From: an uncultured Prevotellaceae bacterium
Lineage (GTDB): Bacteria; Bacteroidota; Bacteroidia; Bacteroidales; Bacteroidaceae
Assembly: GCA_900320565.1 (NCBI GenBank)
Contig: ONSR01000006.1
Coordinates: 1 to 44,721, forward strand
Reading direction: 5' to 3'
DNA length: 44,721 nt
A program made the translations under genes and the position numbers. The notes under the pieces were generated by a model. That model was not told the DNA's origin, made no database searches, and saw only the letters and a program-made list of their open reading frames with translations. Below, in pieces: positions 16,372 through 23,577 of this stretch; the stretch's first letter is position 1; each line of letters starts with the position of its first letter.

Positions 16372-17281
16372 GAAAACTTCTAGCAGCCAAAGCTCCGCTG
16401 ATGTTGTGCCAGACGCTGAAGATAGCTCCAGGGACGGTGGCAAGCGGATAAGCCGCAAAGTGCATATTAGCAAGGGAAGAAGCCAGTCCGCTGTTCTGCA
16501 TTCCTACCTCTATGCTGAGAGCAACACACTTCGGCTTCTCCAAACGCAGCAGGCGTCCTATCGTGAAACCCAGCGAGAGCCCAAGCAAGTTGTGAAGCAT
16601 GACGACAAGGATGACTATCATTCCGCCAAGCATCAAGCGGTCGGCATTGTGCGACACAACGATTCCCACCGTAACGGCAATCGCCAGCGACGAGAAGGCA
16701 GGCAGATAGGGCGTGACAGCTTTCGTGAGCTTGGGCAAGAAATGTTGGCATAGCAATCCCACAATGATGGGTGCTATCACCACATAGACAATGCTCAGCA
16801 ACATTCCCAGCGTATCGACATTAACCATCGTACCAGCCATCAGCCAGACGAGCAAAGGCGTCACAATGGGAGCGAGTAGGGTAGAGCATGCAGTCATTCC
16901 AACGGAAAGCGCCAAATCGCCCTTTGCTAGATAAGTGATGACGTTCGAAGCCGTTCCTCCAGGGCAACAGCCAACGAGTATCACACCGAGCGCAAGTTCC
17001 TTCGGAAGCGAGAAAGCAAGCGTCAGCAACCAAGCGAGCAAAGGCATGATGGTGAACTGCGCAAGGCAACCGATGAGAATATCCTTTGGTCGGCTCAGCA
17101 CAATCTTGAAGTCCTTTGGCGAAAGCGTCAGTCCCATTCCGAACATGATGACGCCCAGCATAGGATTGATGGTCTTCGTTTCAATCCAAATGAATGATTC
17201 AGGCAAGAACAAAGCTACCGCTCCTACCAAGAGCACCAGCACGCCCATCCATTGCGCAATAAAATCACAAACTTTCTTCAT
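16319..17281 (-). CDS. bile acid:sodium symporter (BASS/SBF) family transporter
   Basis: A 320-residue inner-membrane protein with about nine to ten hydrophobic segments. Family signatures are MFGMGLTLSPKDF, the crossover region GCCPGGTASNVITYLAKGD and EVGMQNSGLASSLA. In bacteria such proteins import organic anions (pantoate, keto acids, bile acids) with Na+; the substrate cannot be read from sequence. The native end is replaced. After SGALAARSF the last residues (QRTTDNGLPRMKSAPWC) and the stop are encoded by the 42-bp repeat element and its heptamers. The start codon is formed by a heptamer unit immediately after the ABC-F stop. Confidence 0.92.
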   Translation of the reverse strand: MKKVCDFIAQWMGVLVLLVGAVALFLPESFIWIETKTINPMLGVIMFGMGLTLSPKDFKIVLSRPKDILIGCLAQFTIMPLLAWLLTLAFSLPKELALGVILVGCCPGGTASNVITYLAKGDLALSVGMTACSTLLAPIVTPLLVWLMAGTMVNVDTLGMLLSIVYVVIAPIIVGLLCQHFLPKLTKAVTPYLPAFSSLAIAVTVGIVVSHNADRLMLGGMIVILVVMLHNLLGLSLGFTIGRLLRLEKPKCVALSIEVGMQNSGLASSLANMHFAAYPLATVPGAIFSVWHNISGALAARSFQRTTDNGLPRMKSAPWC

Positions 17282-17322
17282 AACTCTTAACTCTTAACTC
17301 ATAACTATGAACTATGAACTAA
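17281..17322. repeat. heptamer array filling the gap from ABC-F stop to BASS start
   Basis: Six units (TAACTCT, TAACTCT, TAACTCA, TAACTAT, GAACTAT, GAACTAA). The ABC-F stop codon (17319-17321) is in the last unit and the T of the BASS ATG (17279-17281) begins the first. The whole 37-bp intergenic gap is repeat. Confidence 0.92.
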
Positions 17323-19226
17323 ATCAGCGCCTCCCATTCCTCCTCAGCTTGTTTGAGTTGTGCTTTCAACTTCCCATGCTTCTCGTAGAGCGAAACATCC
17401 TGACTGCCTTCTGACGTTGACATCTGGTCTTCCAGGATGCGAATGGCGGCTTCCAGTTGCGTCACTTTGTCCTCAGCTTCCTGCAGGGCTTTCTCCTTTC
17501 GCTTCTGCTCGCGAGCGAGGGCTTTCTGCTCGGCGTAAGAGAGAGCTCCTGCATTGGGAGTTGCTGCTTCTTCTTGTTTTGAAGAGGGGGGAGAAGACAT
17601 ATTCAGTTGTGTGAGACTGCTTATATTCTTATTCGTCAGGTAGTCATAAATGCCTCCCAGATGCTCTCTCACCTTACCGCCACCAAACTCATAAACCTTC
17701 GTCACAAGTCCGTCGAGGAACTCGCGGTCGTGGCTCACCACAATCACTGTGCCGTCGAAGTCGCGAATGGCAGCTTTGAGCACATCCTTCGAACGCATAT
17801 CGAGGTGATTGGTCGGTTCATCAAGGATGAGACAGTTCACGGGTTCCAGCAAGAGTTTTATCATTGCCAAGCGTGTCCGTTCGCCTCCTGAAAGGAACTT
17901 CACCTTCTTGTCGTTGGCTTCTCCGCCAAACATGAAGGCGCCAAGAATATCGCGTATCTTGAGCCGAATGTCACCTCTTGCCACACGGTCAATCGTCTCA
18001 AACACAGTGTATTCGTCATCGAGCAGTTGTGCTTGGTTCTGAGCGAAGTATCCAATCTGAACGTTGTGTCCCACCTTGAGGTTTCCGTCGAAAGGAATCT
18101 CGCCCATGATGCACTTTACGAGTGTTGTTTTGCCTTCGCCGTTTCGTCCAACGAAAGCCACTTTCTCGCCTCTTCTGATGGTGAGATTGACGTTCTTGAA
18201 GACACAATGCTCTCCGTAGCTCTTGCCCACCTCATCACAGATGACGGGGAAGTCGCCGCTTCGCATCGAGCAAGTGAACTTGAGGCGCAGAGCCGAGTTG
18301 TCCACTTCATCAACCTCGATGGGCACAATCTTCTCCAGCTGTCTTATCTTCTGCTGAACCTGAATGGCTTTCGTGGCTTGATAGCGGAAACGTTCTATGA
18401 AGGCTTTTGCGTCTGCAATCTCCTTCTGCTGATTCTCGAGGGCACGAAGTTGTTGCTCGCGGCGTTCTGCATGGAGCGCGACATATTCGTCGTACTTCAC
18501 CTTGTAGTCGTAGATTTTGCCGCAACTGATTTCGATAGTACGATTCGTTACATTATTAATAAACGCGCGATCATGGCTGACGAGCACAACGGCATTTGCA
18601 CTTGTGGCAAGGAAGTTCTCGAGCCACTGAATGCTCTCAATGTCAAGGTGATTCGTTGGCTCGTCGAGGAGAAGCACATCAGGATGCTGAAGCAATAACT
18701 TTGCCAGTTCGATTCGCATTCTCCAGCCTCCGCTGAACTCGCTCGTCGGACGATCTAAGTCTTCTCTCTTGAAACCAAGACCTTGCAGAGTTCGCTCCAA
18801 TTCTGCCTGATAATTCAAGCCTCCCATCATTTGGAAATGCTCGTTCAGGTGCGTGAAGCGTTCCACGAGATGCATATATGCTTCGCTCTCGTAATCAGTA
18901 CGTTCTGCAAGTTGATTATTGAGTTGCGTGAGCTCATCGTTCATCTCCGTGATGTGCTCGAAGGCACGCTCTGCTTCCTCGCGTACAGTACGTTCATCGG
19001 TGAGCACCATCACTTGCGGAAGGTAAGCAATCGTAGCGTCGCGAGGCACGCTGACCGTTCCGCTTGTTGGTTGCTGAATGCCTGCGATTATTTTGAGCAT
19101 TGTGCTCTTGCCTGCGCCATTCTTGCCTACGAGGGCTATGCGGTCGTGGTCGTTGATGACATAACTGATGTCATTGAAGAGCGGCTTTGCGCTGAATTCT
19201 ACGCTTAAATTGTCTATTGAAACCAT
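17319..19226 (-). CDS. ABC-F family ATPase (YheS/YdiF-like)
   Basis: A 635-residue soluble protein with two ABC domains and no membrane part. Domain 1 has ALVGKNGAGKSTMLK, FSGGWRMRIELAKLLL and LLLDEPTNHLDIES. Domain 2 has AFVGRNGEGKTTLVK, LSGGERTRLAMIKLL and LILDEPTNHLDMRS. The inter-domain linker is charged and helical, and a C-terminal coiled coil (residues ~560-630) is present. ABC-F proteins act on the ribosome, either in translation regulation or antibiotic protection. The C-terminal coil and full length fit housekeeping YheS/YdiF types more than resistance types, but sequence alone does not decide. It begins one base after the trkA stop. Confidence 0.94.
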   Translation of the reverse strand: MVSIDNLSVEFSAKPLFNDISYVINDHDRIALVGKNGAGKSTMLKIIAGIQQPTSGTVSVPRDATIAYLPQVMVLTDERTVREEAERAFEHITEMNDELTQLNNQLAERTDYESEAYMHLVERFTHLNEHFQMMGGLNYQAELERTLQGLGFKREDLDRPTSEFSGGWRMRIELAKLLLQHPDVLLLDEPTNHLDIESIQWLENFLATSANAVVLVSHDRAFINNVTNRTIEISCGKIYDYKVKYDEYVALHAERREQQLRALENQQKEIADAKAFIERFRYQATKAIQVQQKIRQLEKIVPIEVDEVDNSALRLKFTCSMRSGDFPVICDEVGKSYGEHCVFKNVNLTIRRGEKVAFVGRNGEGKTTLVKCIMGEIPFDGNLKVGHNVQIGYFAQNQAQLLDDEYTVFETIDRVARGDIRLKIRDILGAFMFGGEANDKKVKFLSGGERTRLAMIKLLLEPVNCLILDEPTNHLDMRSKDVLKAAIRDFDGTVIVVSHDREFLDGLVTKVYEFGGGKVREHLGGIYDYLTNKNISSLTQLNMSSPPSSKQEEAATPNAGALSYAEQKALAREQKRKEKALQEAEDKVTQLEAAIRILEDQMSTSEGSQDVSLYEKHGKLKAQLKQAEEEWEALI

Positions 19227-19227
19227 G

Positions 19228-20607
19228 TTAGAACAAGTGCAGACCGCCGCTTTTCTTGGAGAAGTAGTGGTCCATCTGCTTTATAAGGCCACTCTTACAG
19301 AATACAACCACTCGGTCGCCAGGTTGCAACGTTGTGTTACCATAAATCAATGCTCCTTGATCTTCGCCGCGGACATAACCGCCAAGCGTAACACCTGAAG
19401 GCAAACGTAACTCGCTGACTGGCTTTGCACATGCTACACTACCTTCCTGGACAACGACTTCAGCCACATCTGCACTGGCGATAGTGAGGCACTTGACGTT
19501 GTGAGCATCTGCATCGAGCATCATCTGGTATATGCGACCAGCAGCTATCATCTTCTTGTTGATGATGGTGCCGATATCAAGTTTCTCTGCCATGGAGATA
19601 TAGTCCGTGTTGTCAACGAGGGCAACAGTCTTTCGAACGCCCATTCTCTTTGCTGCAAGACAAGCTAAAATGTTTGTCTCTGTCTCAGGTGTAAGGGCGC
19701 AGAAAGCATGCATATCCGAGAGACCTTCGTCGAGAAGGAGTGTTGTGTCGCGTCCATCACCTTGAATGATGCGAATATCGCTGTCTTCAAGGATTTCGTT
19801 AAGACGATGGCAACGTTCTTCATTCTGTTCGATAATCTTGATGTTGTAGAAGTCGGGCTTTCCCTCAGCAACATGCACAGAGGTTCGTCCTCCACCCATA
19901 ATCATCACGTTTCGAACATCGGCATAATCTTCTTTTCCCACAATCTCACGAATGTATGCGATGTGGCGCTTTGTGGTCATGAAGTAGGCAATATCACCGT
20001 TTCGCAGTTCATCGTTACCTGTTGGGATGATGGTGTCGTCACCTCGTTTGATAGCCACAATACGGTAAGGCGTTTGTGCGTCACAAAGGTCACGAAGAGC
20101 AACTCCTGTGATGCGTGCTTTCTCGCGAAGTTTGATGCCAAGCATAACGAGAGCGCCTCCAGCAACTTCCCAATACTGACGAACCCAAGAGCGCTTAATG
20201 CCGTCCAGGATTTCCCTTGCAGCAAGTCCTTCTGGATAGATGATGGAATTCACTCCCATCTGCTGAAAGAGGTCGCGATACTGAGGCATTGTGTATTCGG
20301 CAGTATCGACTCGTGCAATCGTTTTGCGAGCCCCAAGTGTGTGTGCCAACATACAGCATGTGATGTTTCGCGTCTCTTCTGGTGTGACAGCAATAAAGAG
20401 GTCGCACTGATGAACACCACCTTCACGAAGTCCGCTGATGGAGGTGGGGGATACGTTGAGCGTCATGAGGTCGAGGTCTCCGGAACTAAGAAGGCGAGCC
20501 GTCTTCTCCGGATTCTCGTCGATTAGGATGATGTCCTGATCTTCTCTTGATAGGAGTGCCGCAAGATGCGAACCAACTGCTCCTGCTCCTGCTATGACGA
20601 TTTTCAT
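19228..20607 (-). CDS. trkA: Trk potassium uptake regulatory subunit TrkA
   Basis: A 459-residue cytoplasmic gating subunit of the Trk K+ channel. It has two tandem RCK modules. The first starts with MKIVIAGAGAVGSHLAALL and carries the acidic end of the NAD site (IILIDEN). The second begins at VMIMGGGRTSVHVAEG. Each is followed by a TrkA_C-like domain (ARITGVALRDL; VCAKPVSELRLPSGVTLGG). The membrane partner TrkH, often the next gene in Bacteroidetes, is not in this window; the next gene is an ABC-F ATPase one base away. It follows dxs with a 53-nt gap occupied partly by heptamers. Confidence 0.95.
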   Translation of the reverse strand: MKIVIAGAGAVGSHLAALLSREDQDIILIDENPEKTARLLSSGDLDLMTLNVSPTSISGLREGGVHQCDLFIAVTPEETRNITCCMLAHTLGARKTIARVDTAEYTMPQYRDLFQQMGVNSIIYPEGLAAREILDGIKRSWVRQYWEVAGGALVMLGIKLREKARITGVALRDLCDAQTPYRIVAIKRGDDTIIPTGNDELRNGDIAYFMTTKRHIAYIREIVGKEDYADVRNVMIMGGGRTSVHVAEGKPDFYNIKIIEQNEERCHRLNEILEDSDIRIIQGDGRDTTLLLDEGLSDMHAFCALTPETETNILACLAAKRMGVRKTVALVDNTDYISMAEKLDIGTIINKKMIAAGRIYQMMLDADAHNVKCLTIASADVAEVVVQEGSVACAKPVSELRLPSGVTLGGYVRGEDQGALIYGNTTLQPGDRVVVFCKSGLIKQMDHYFSKKSGGLHLF

Positions 20608-20653
20608 TGTTTTATTGTTTAATCAAGTTGAGGAGTTAAGGAGTGACTTTTCC

Positions 20654-20688
20654 TTAACTCTTAGCTTTTAATTTTTAACTTTATATTT
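20654..20688. repeat. heptamer array over the dxs stop codon
   Basis: Units TTAACTC, TTAGCTT, TTAATTT, TTAACTT, TATATTT. On the minus strand they encode the last dxs residues (KLKIKS) and its stop (20661-20663). Confidence 0.85.
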
Positions 20689-22550
20689 TCTGCATCAAGC
20701 CCTACGAGATGATAGAGCTCATCTGGAGTCCCGTGTTCTACGAAATGGTCTGGCAAACCGAGACGTATCACTTCTGGATGCAAATTGTGGTCGGACATAT
20801 ATTCAATGACTGCAGAACCAAGTCCACCTTGAACTGCACCATCTTCTACGGTAACGATACGACGAAATGCTGTGCCCACTTCCTGCAGGATTTCTTCATC
20901 AATAGGCTTGAGGAAGCGCATATCGTAATGAGCAACAGAGATTCCTTCTTCTTTCAAATCTTGAACAGCCTTAGCCACAACGTTTCCGATTGGACCAAGA
21001 CTCAGCACAGCCACATCTTTACCTTCTGAGAGTTTGCGACCTTTTCCAACAGGGAGTTCTTCGAAAGGACATTGCCAATCGGTTAGGACGCCTCGTCCTC
21101 TTGGATAACGAATCACGAAAGGTCCTTTGTCTGGAAGTTGAGCTGTGTACATCAACTTGCGCAACTCATGCTCGTTCATGGGCGAACTTATCGTGAGGTT
21201 GGGAATAGGACGAAGTGCTGCGAGGTCGAAAGCACCGTGATGTGTGGCTCCGTCCTGTCCAACAAGTCCTGCTCTGTCGAAACAGAAGACGACCGGTAGT
21301 TTGCACAAAGCCACATCATGTATGATGTTGTCGAAAGCGCGTTGAGCAAAGGAAGAATAGATGTTGCAGAAGGGGGTCAGACCTTCTTTAGCAAGACCTC
21401 CGGCAAAGGTGACTGCGTGACCTTCTGCAATACCAACGTCGAATGTCCGTTCTGGCATTTCCTTCATCATGATGTTCAAACTGCAACCTGTTGCCATTGC
21501 GGGGGTGATGCCAACAATCTTATCGTTCTGCTTAGCGAGTTCAAGTAGTGTCTCGCCAAAGACATCCTGATATCTTGGAGGAAGTCCTTTCGTGTCTGTT
21601 CCTAATCGTTCTCCCGTTTCTGGGTCGTATTTACCTGGAGCGTGATAAACGGTTGGGTTCTTCTCTGCTGCCTTGAAGCCCTTTCCTTTAATGGTGTGAA
21701 GGTGAAGGAGCTTCGGTCCTTTCATATCCTTTATCTGTCGAAGCGTATTGACAAGTTCGATTACATCATGTCCATCAATAGGACCGAAATAACGGATGTT
21801 GAAACCTTCGAAGAGGTTCTGCTGGTTGTTGAGCAACGCCTTCAAGGAGTTGTTGAAGCGAAGAATCTTCTGACGTCTTTTCTCACTCAAGACTCCAAGT
21901 CGGACTAGTCCGTTCGAGAGACGGAAACGAACATTATTGTAAAGGCTGGAAGTGTGCAACTGATGCAGATAATGCTTCAGTCCGCCAACACTTCTGTCAA
22001 TGCTCATGTTGTTGTCATTCAGGATGATGAGCAAGTTGTTTGGAGTGCTGCTTGCATTGTTGACGCCTTCGAATGCGAGGCCGCCACTCATGCTTCCGTC
22101 ACCGATTACGGCTACCACTTTCCTGTCGTCTTCCCCACGTCTGTGAGCAGCTACAGCCATACCCAAAGCTGCAGAAATGCTGTTGGAAGCATGACCGCAA
22201 GCAAAGGTGTCGTATTCGCTTTCGAGTGGCGAAGGGAAAGGACGAAGACCACCAAAGTGCCTGTAAGTGGGGAAGGCTTCACGGCGGCCAGTCAGTATCT
22301 TATGTCCGGCTGCTTGATGTCCCACATCCCATACAATACGGTCGTAAGGGGTGTTGAAGACATAATGCAAGGCAACAGTCAGTTCAACCACACCAAGCGA
22401 ACTGGCGAAATGACCTGGGTTGTTGGCCATTTCCTGAATAATCTCTTGACGTAGCTCATTGCAAACCTGAGGCAATTCTTCTACGGGCAAAGCCCTTAAA
22501 TCAGCCGGCAGGTTTATATTTGTAAGTAGCTCTTGAGGCTCTTTTTTCAC
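20661..22550 (-). CDS. dxs: 1-deoxy-D-xylulose-5-phosphate synthase
   Basis: A 629-residue thiamine-diphosphate enzyme joining pyruvate and glyceraldehyde 3-phosphate, the first step of the MEP isoprenoid pathway. Motifs: [19 protein letters not shown], the ThDP/Mg site [22 protein letters not shown] with ILNDNNMSI, and the transketolase pyrimidine-domain signature [20 protein letters not shown]. Length is normal. The last residues KLKIKS and stop are heptamer-encoded. The gene is divergent from the GSCFA protein and has its own -7 element at 22573-22580. trkA lies just downstream. Confidence 0.97.
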   Translation of the reverse strand: MKKEPQELLTNINLPADLRALPVEELPQVCNELRQEIIQEMANNPGHFASSLGVVELTVALHYVFNTPYDRIVWDVGHQAAGHKILTGRREAFPTYRHFGGLRPFPSPLESEYDTFACGHASNSISAALGMAVAAHRRGEDDRKVVAVIGDGSMSGGLAFEGVNNASSTPNNLLIILNDNNMSIDRSVGGLKHYLHQLHTSSLYNNVRFRLSNGLVRLGVLSEKRRQKILRFNNSLKALLNNQQNLFEGFNIRYFGPIDGHDVIELVNTLRQIKDMKGPKLLHLHTIKGKGFKAAEKNPTVYHAPGKYDPETGERLGTDTKGLPPRYQDVFGETLLELAKQNDKIVGITPAMATGCSLNIMMKEMPERTFDVGIAEGHAVTFAGGLAKEGLTPFCNIYSSFAQRAFDNIIHDVALCKLPVVFCFDRAGLVGQDGATHHGAFDLAALRPIPNLTISSPMNEHELRKLMYTAQLPDKGPFVIRYPRGRGVLTDWQCPFEELPVGKGRKLSEGKDVAVLSLGPIGNVVAKAVQDLKEEGISVAHYDMRFLKPIDEEILQEVGTAFRRIVTVEDGAVQGGLGSAVIEYMSDHNLHPEVIRLGLPDHFVEHGTPDELYHLVGLDAENIKLKIKS

Positions 22551-22572
22551 GATTAACTATTATTTTTGTAGG

Positions 22573-22580
22573 CAAAGGTA
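22573..22580 (-). promoter_or_regulatory. -7 element for dxs
   Basis: TACCTTTG on the minus strand, 22 nt upstream of the dxs ATG. No matching -33 box is seen. Confidence 0.55.
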
Positions 22581-22602
22581 TACATTTTTGCGGAGTTTTA
22601 TG

Positions 22603-22610
22603 TAATTTTG
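22603..22610 (+). promoter_or_regulatory. -7 element for the GSCFA gene
   Basis: TAATTTTG, 26 nt upstream of the ATG at 22637. It is divergent from the dxs -7 element and its -33 region overlaps that of dxs. Confidence 0.5.
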
Positions 22611-22636
22611 TGCAATAAAATAAGCGAAAGACGCGA

Positions 22637-23515
22637 ATGAAGGCTGAAGATATGACTTTCCGGACTGTTGTGGACGTGCCGAAATGGGTAAATCCAATGC
22701 AGAAACATCAACACTTTGTGTTGTTGGGTTCGTGTTTCGCTCAGAGCATAGGCGAGAAGTTTCAAAGCTACGGATTGAATGTCGTCTGCAATCCTTTTGG
22801 GGTAACCTACAATCCTGAAAGCATCTTAATCCAAGCTAAGCAAGCATTAACGGCTGGTGAGGAATTGCCCATCTTCCGCTTCAACGAACAGGAATGGCAT
22901 TGCTGGTTAGCTAATACGCTTATACACGATTCGGATGAGGAACGATTGCGTGAGACCATTCGGGATATGTTCTCTCAACTCGGAGAAGCTCTTCGGAAAG
23001 CAGATTTCATCTTCATAACCCTCGGAACGAATGTGTGTTATCGCTTGAAGGAAAGTGGTTTGACTGTAGCGAACTGCCACAAGCAACCTGATGCTCTCTT
23101 CGAGGAAGTTAAATTAGATGCAGTGAAGTGTTCAAAGTTAACGTGTGAACTTGTCGAATTACTCACGTGTAATTGCCCAACTTCACACGTGATCTTTACC
23201 GTAAGTCCATACCGTTATAAGAAGTATGGCTTCCATGAGAGTCAATTATCAAAGGCCGCTTTGCTCCTCGCTGTTGATGAGGCCTGCAAACGCTACCCTG
23301 AGAAGGCAAGCTATTTCCCTGCTTACGAAATACTGCTCGACGAACTTCGCGACTATCGTTTCTATGCCGACGATATGATACATCCATCTCCTTTTGCCGT
23401 AGATTACATCTGGCGAAGATTAGTGGAAAACTGCATGGATAACGAGATGCAACAATACCTTAAGGACTATGAATCTATCAGAAAAGCAAAAGGGCACAAA
23501 GCCTTTAGCCGATAA
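22637..23515 (+). CDS. GSCFA domain protein carrying an in-frame 22-nt repeat array
   Basis: A 292-residue protein of the GSCFA family (SGNH/GDSL-like hydrolase fold). The name-giving motif is FVLLGSCFAQSIGEKF. IFITLGTNVCYR, IFTVSPYRYKKYGF and DDMIHPSPFAVDYIWRRL match the later blocks, the last carrying the likely D-x-x-H catalytic pair. The substrate is unknown. Residues ~167-188 (LTCELVELLTCNCPTSHVIF) are encoded by three units of the 22-nt repeat. Three units equal 66 nt, which keeps the frame. The segment is in the helix before the VSP strand, and the last unit encodes part of that conserved strand. A heptamer array follows the stop. Confidence 0.85.
   Translation: MKAEDMTFRTVVDVPKWVNPMQKHQHFVLLGSCFAQSIGEKFQSYGLNVVCNPFGVTYNPESILIQAKQALTAGEELPIFRFNEQEWHCWLANTLIHDSDEERLRETIRDMFSQLGEALRKADFIFITLGTNVCYRLKESGLTVANCHKQPDALFEEVKLDAVKCSKLTCELVELLTCNCPTSHVIFTVSPYRYKKYGFHESQLSKAALLLAVDEACKRYPEKASYFPAYEILLDELRDYRFYADDMIHPSPFAVDYIWRRLVENCMDNEMQQYLKDYESIRKAKGHKAFSR
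23137..23202 (+). repeat. 22-nt repeat array E inside a coding sequence (3 units)
   Basis: Units 23137-23158, 23159-23180 and 23181-23202 have the same 22-nt period, core (ACGTG/CACGTG) and spacer (TTGCCCAA-like) as the intergenic arrays. They lie within the GSCFA gene, in frame. Confidence 0.8.
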
Positions 23516-23521
23516 ACAATG

Positions 23522-23577
23522 AAACTCTAAACTATCAACTAACCCTAATCTTTCAACTTTAAACTCTAAACTATAAA
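23522..23577. repeat. heptamer array up to the murF-alr start codon
   Basis: Eight units (AAACTCT, AAACTAT, CAACTAA, CCCTAAT, CTTTCAA, CTTTAAA, CTCTAAA, CTATAAA) fill the gap between the GSCFA stop and murF-alr. The final A is the first base of the ATG (23577-23579). Confidence 0.85.
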
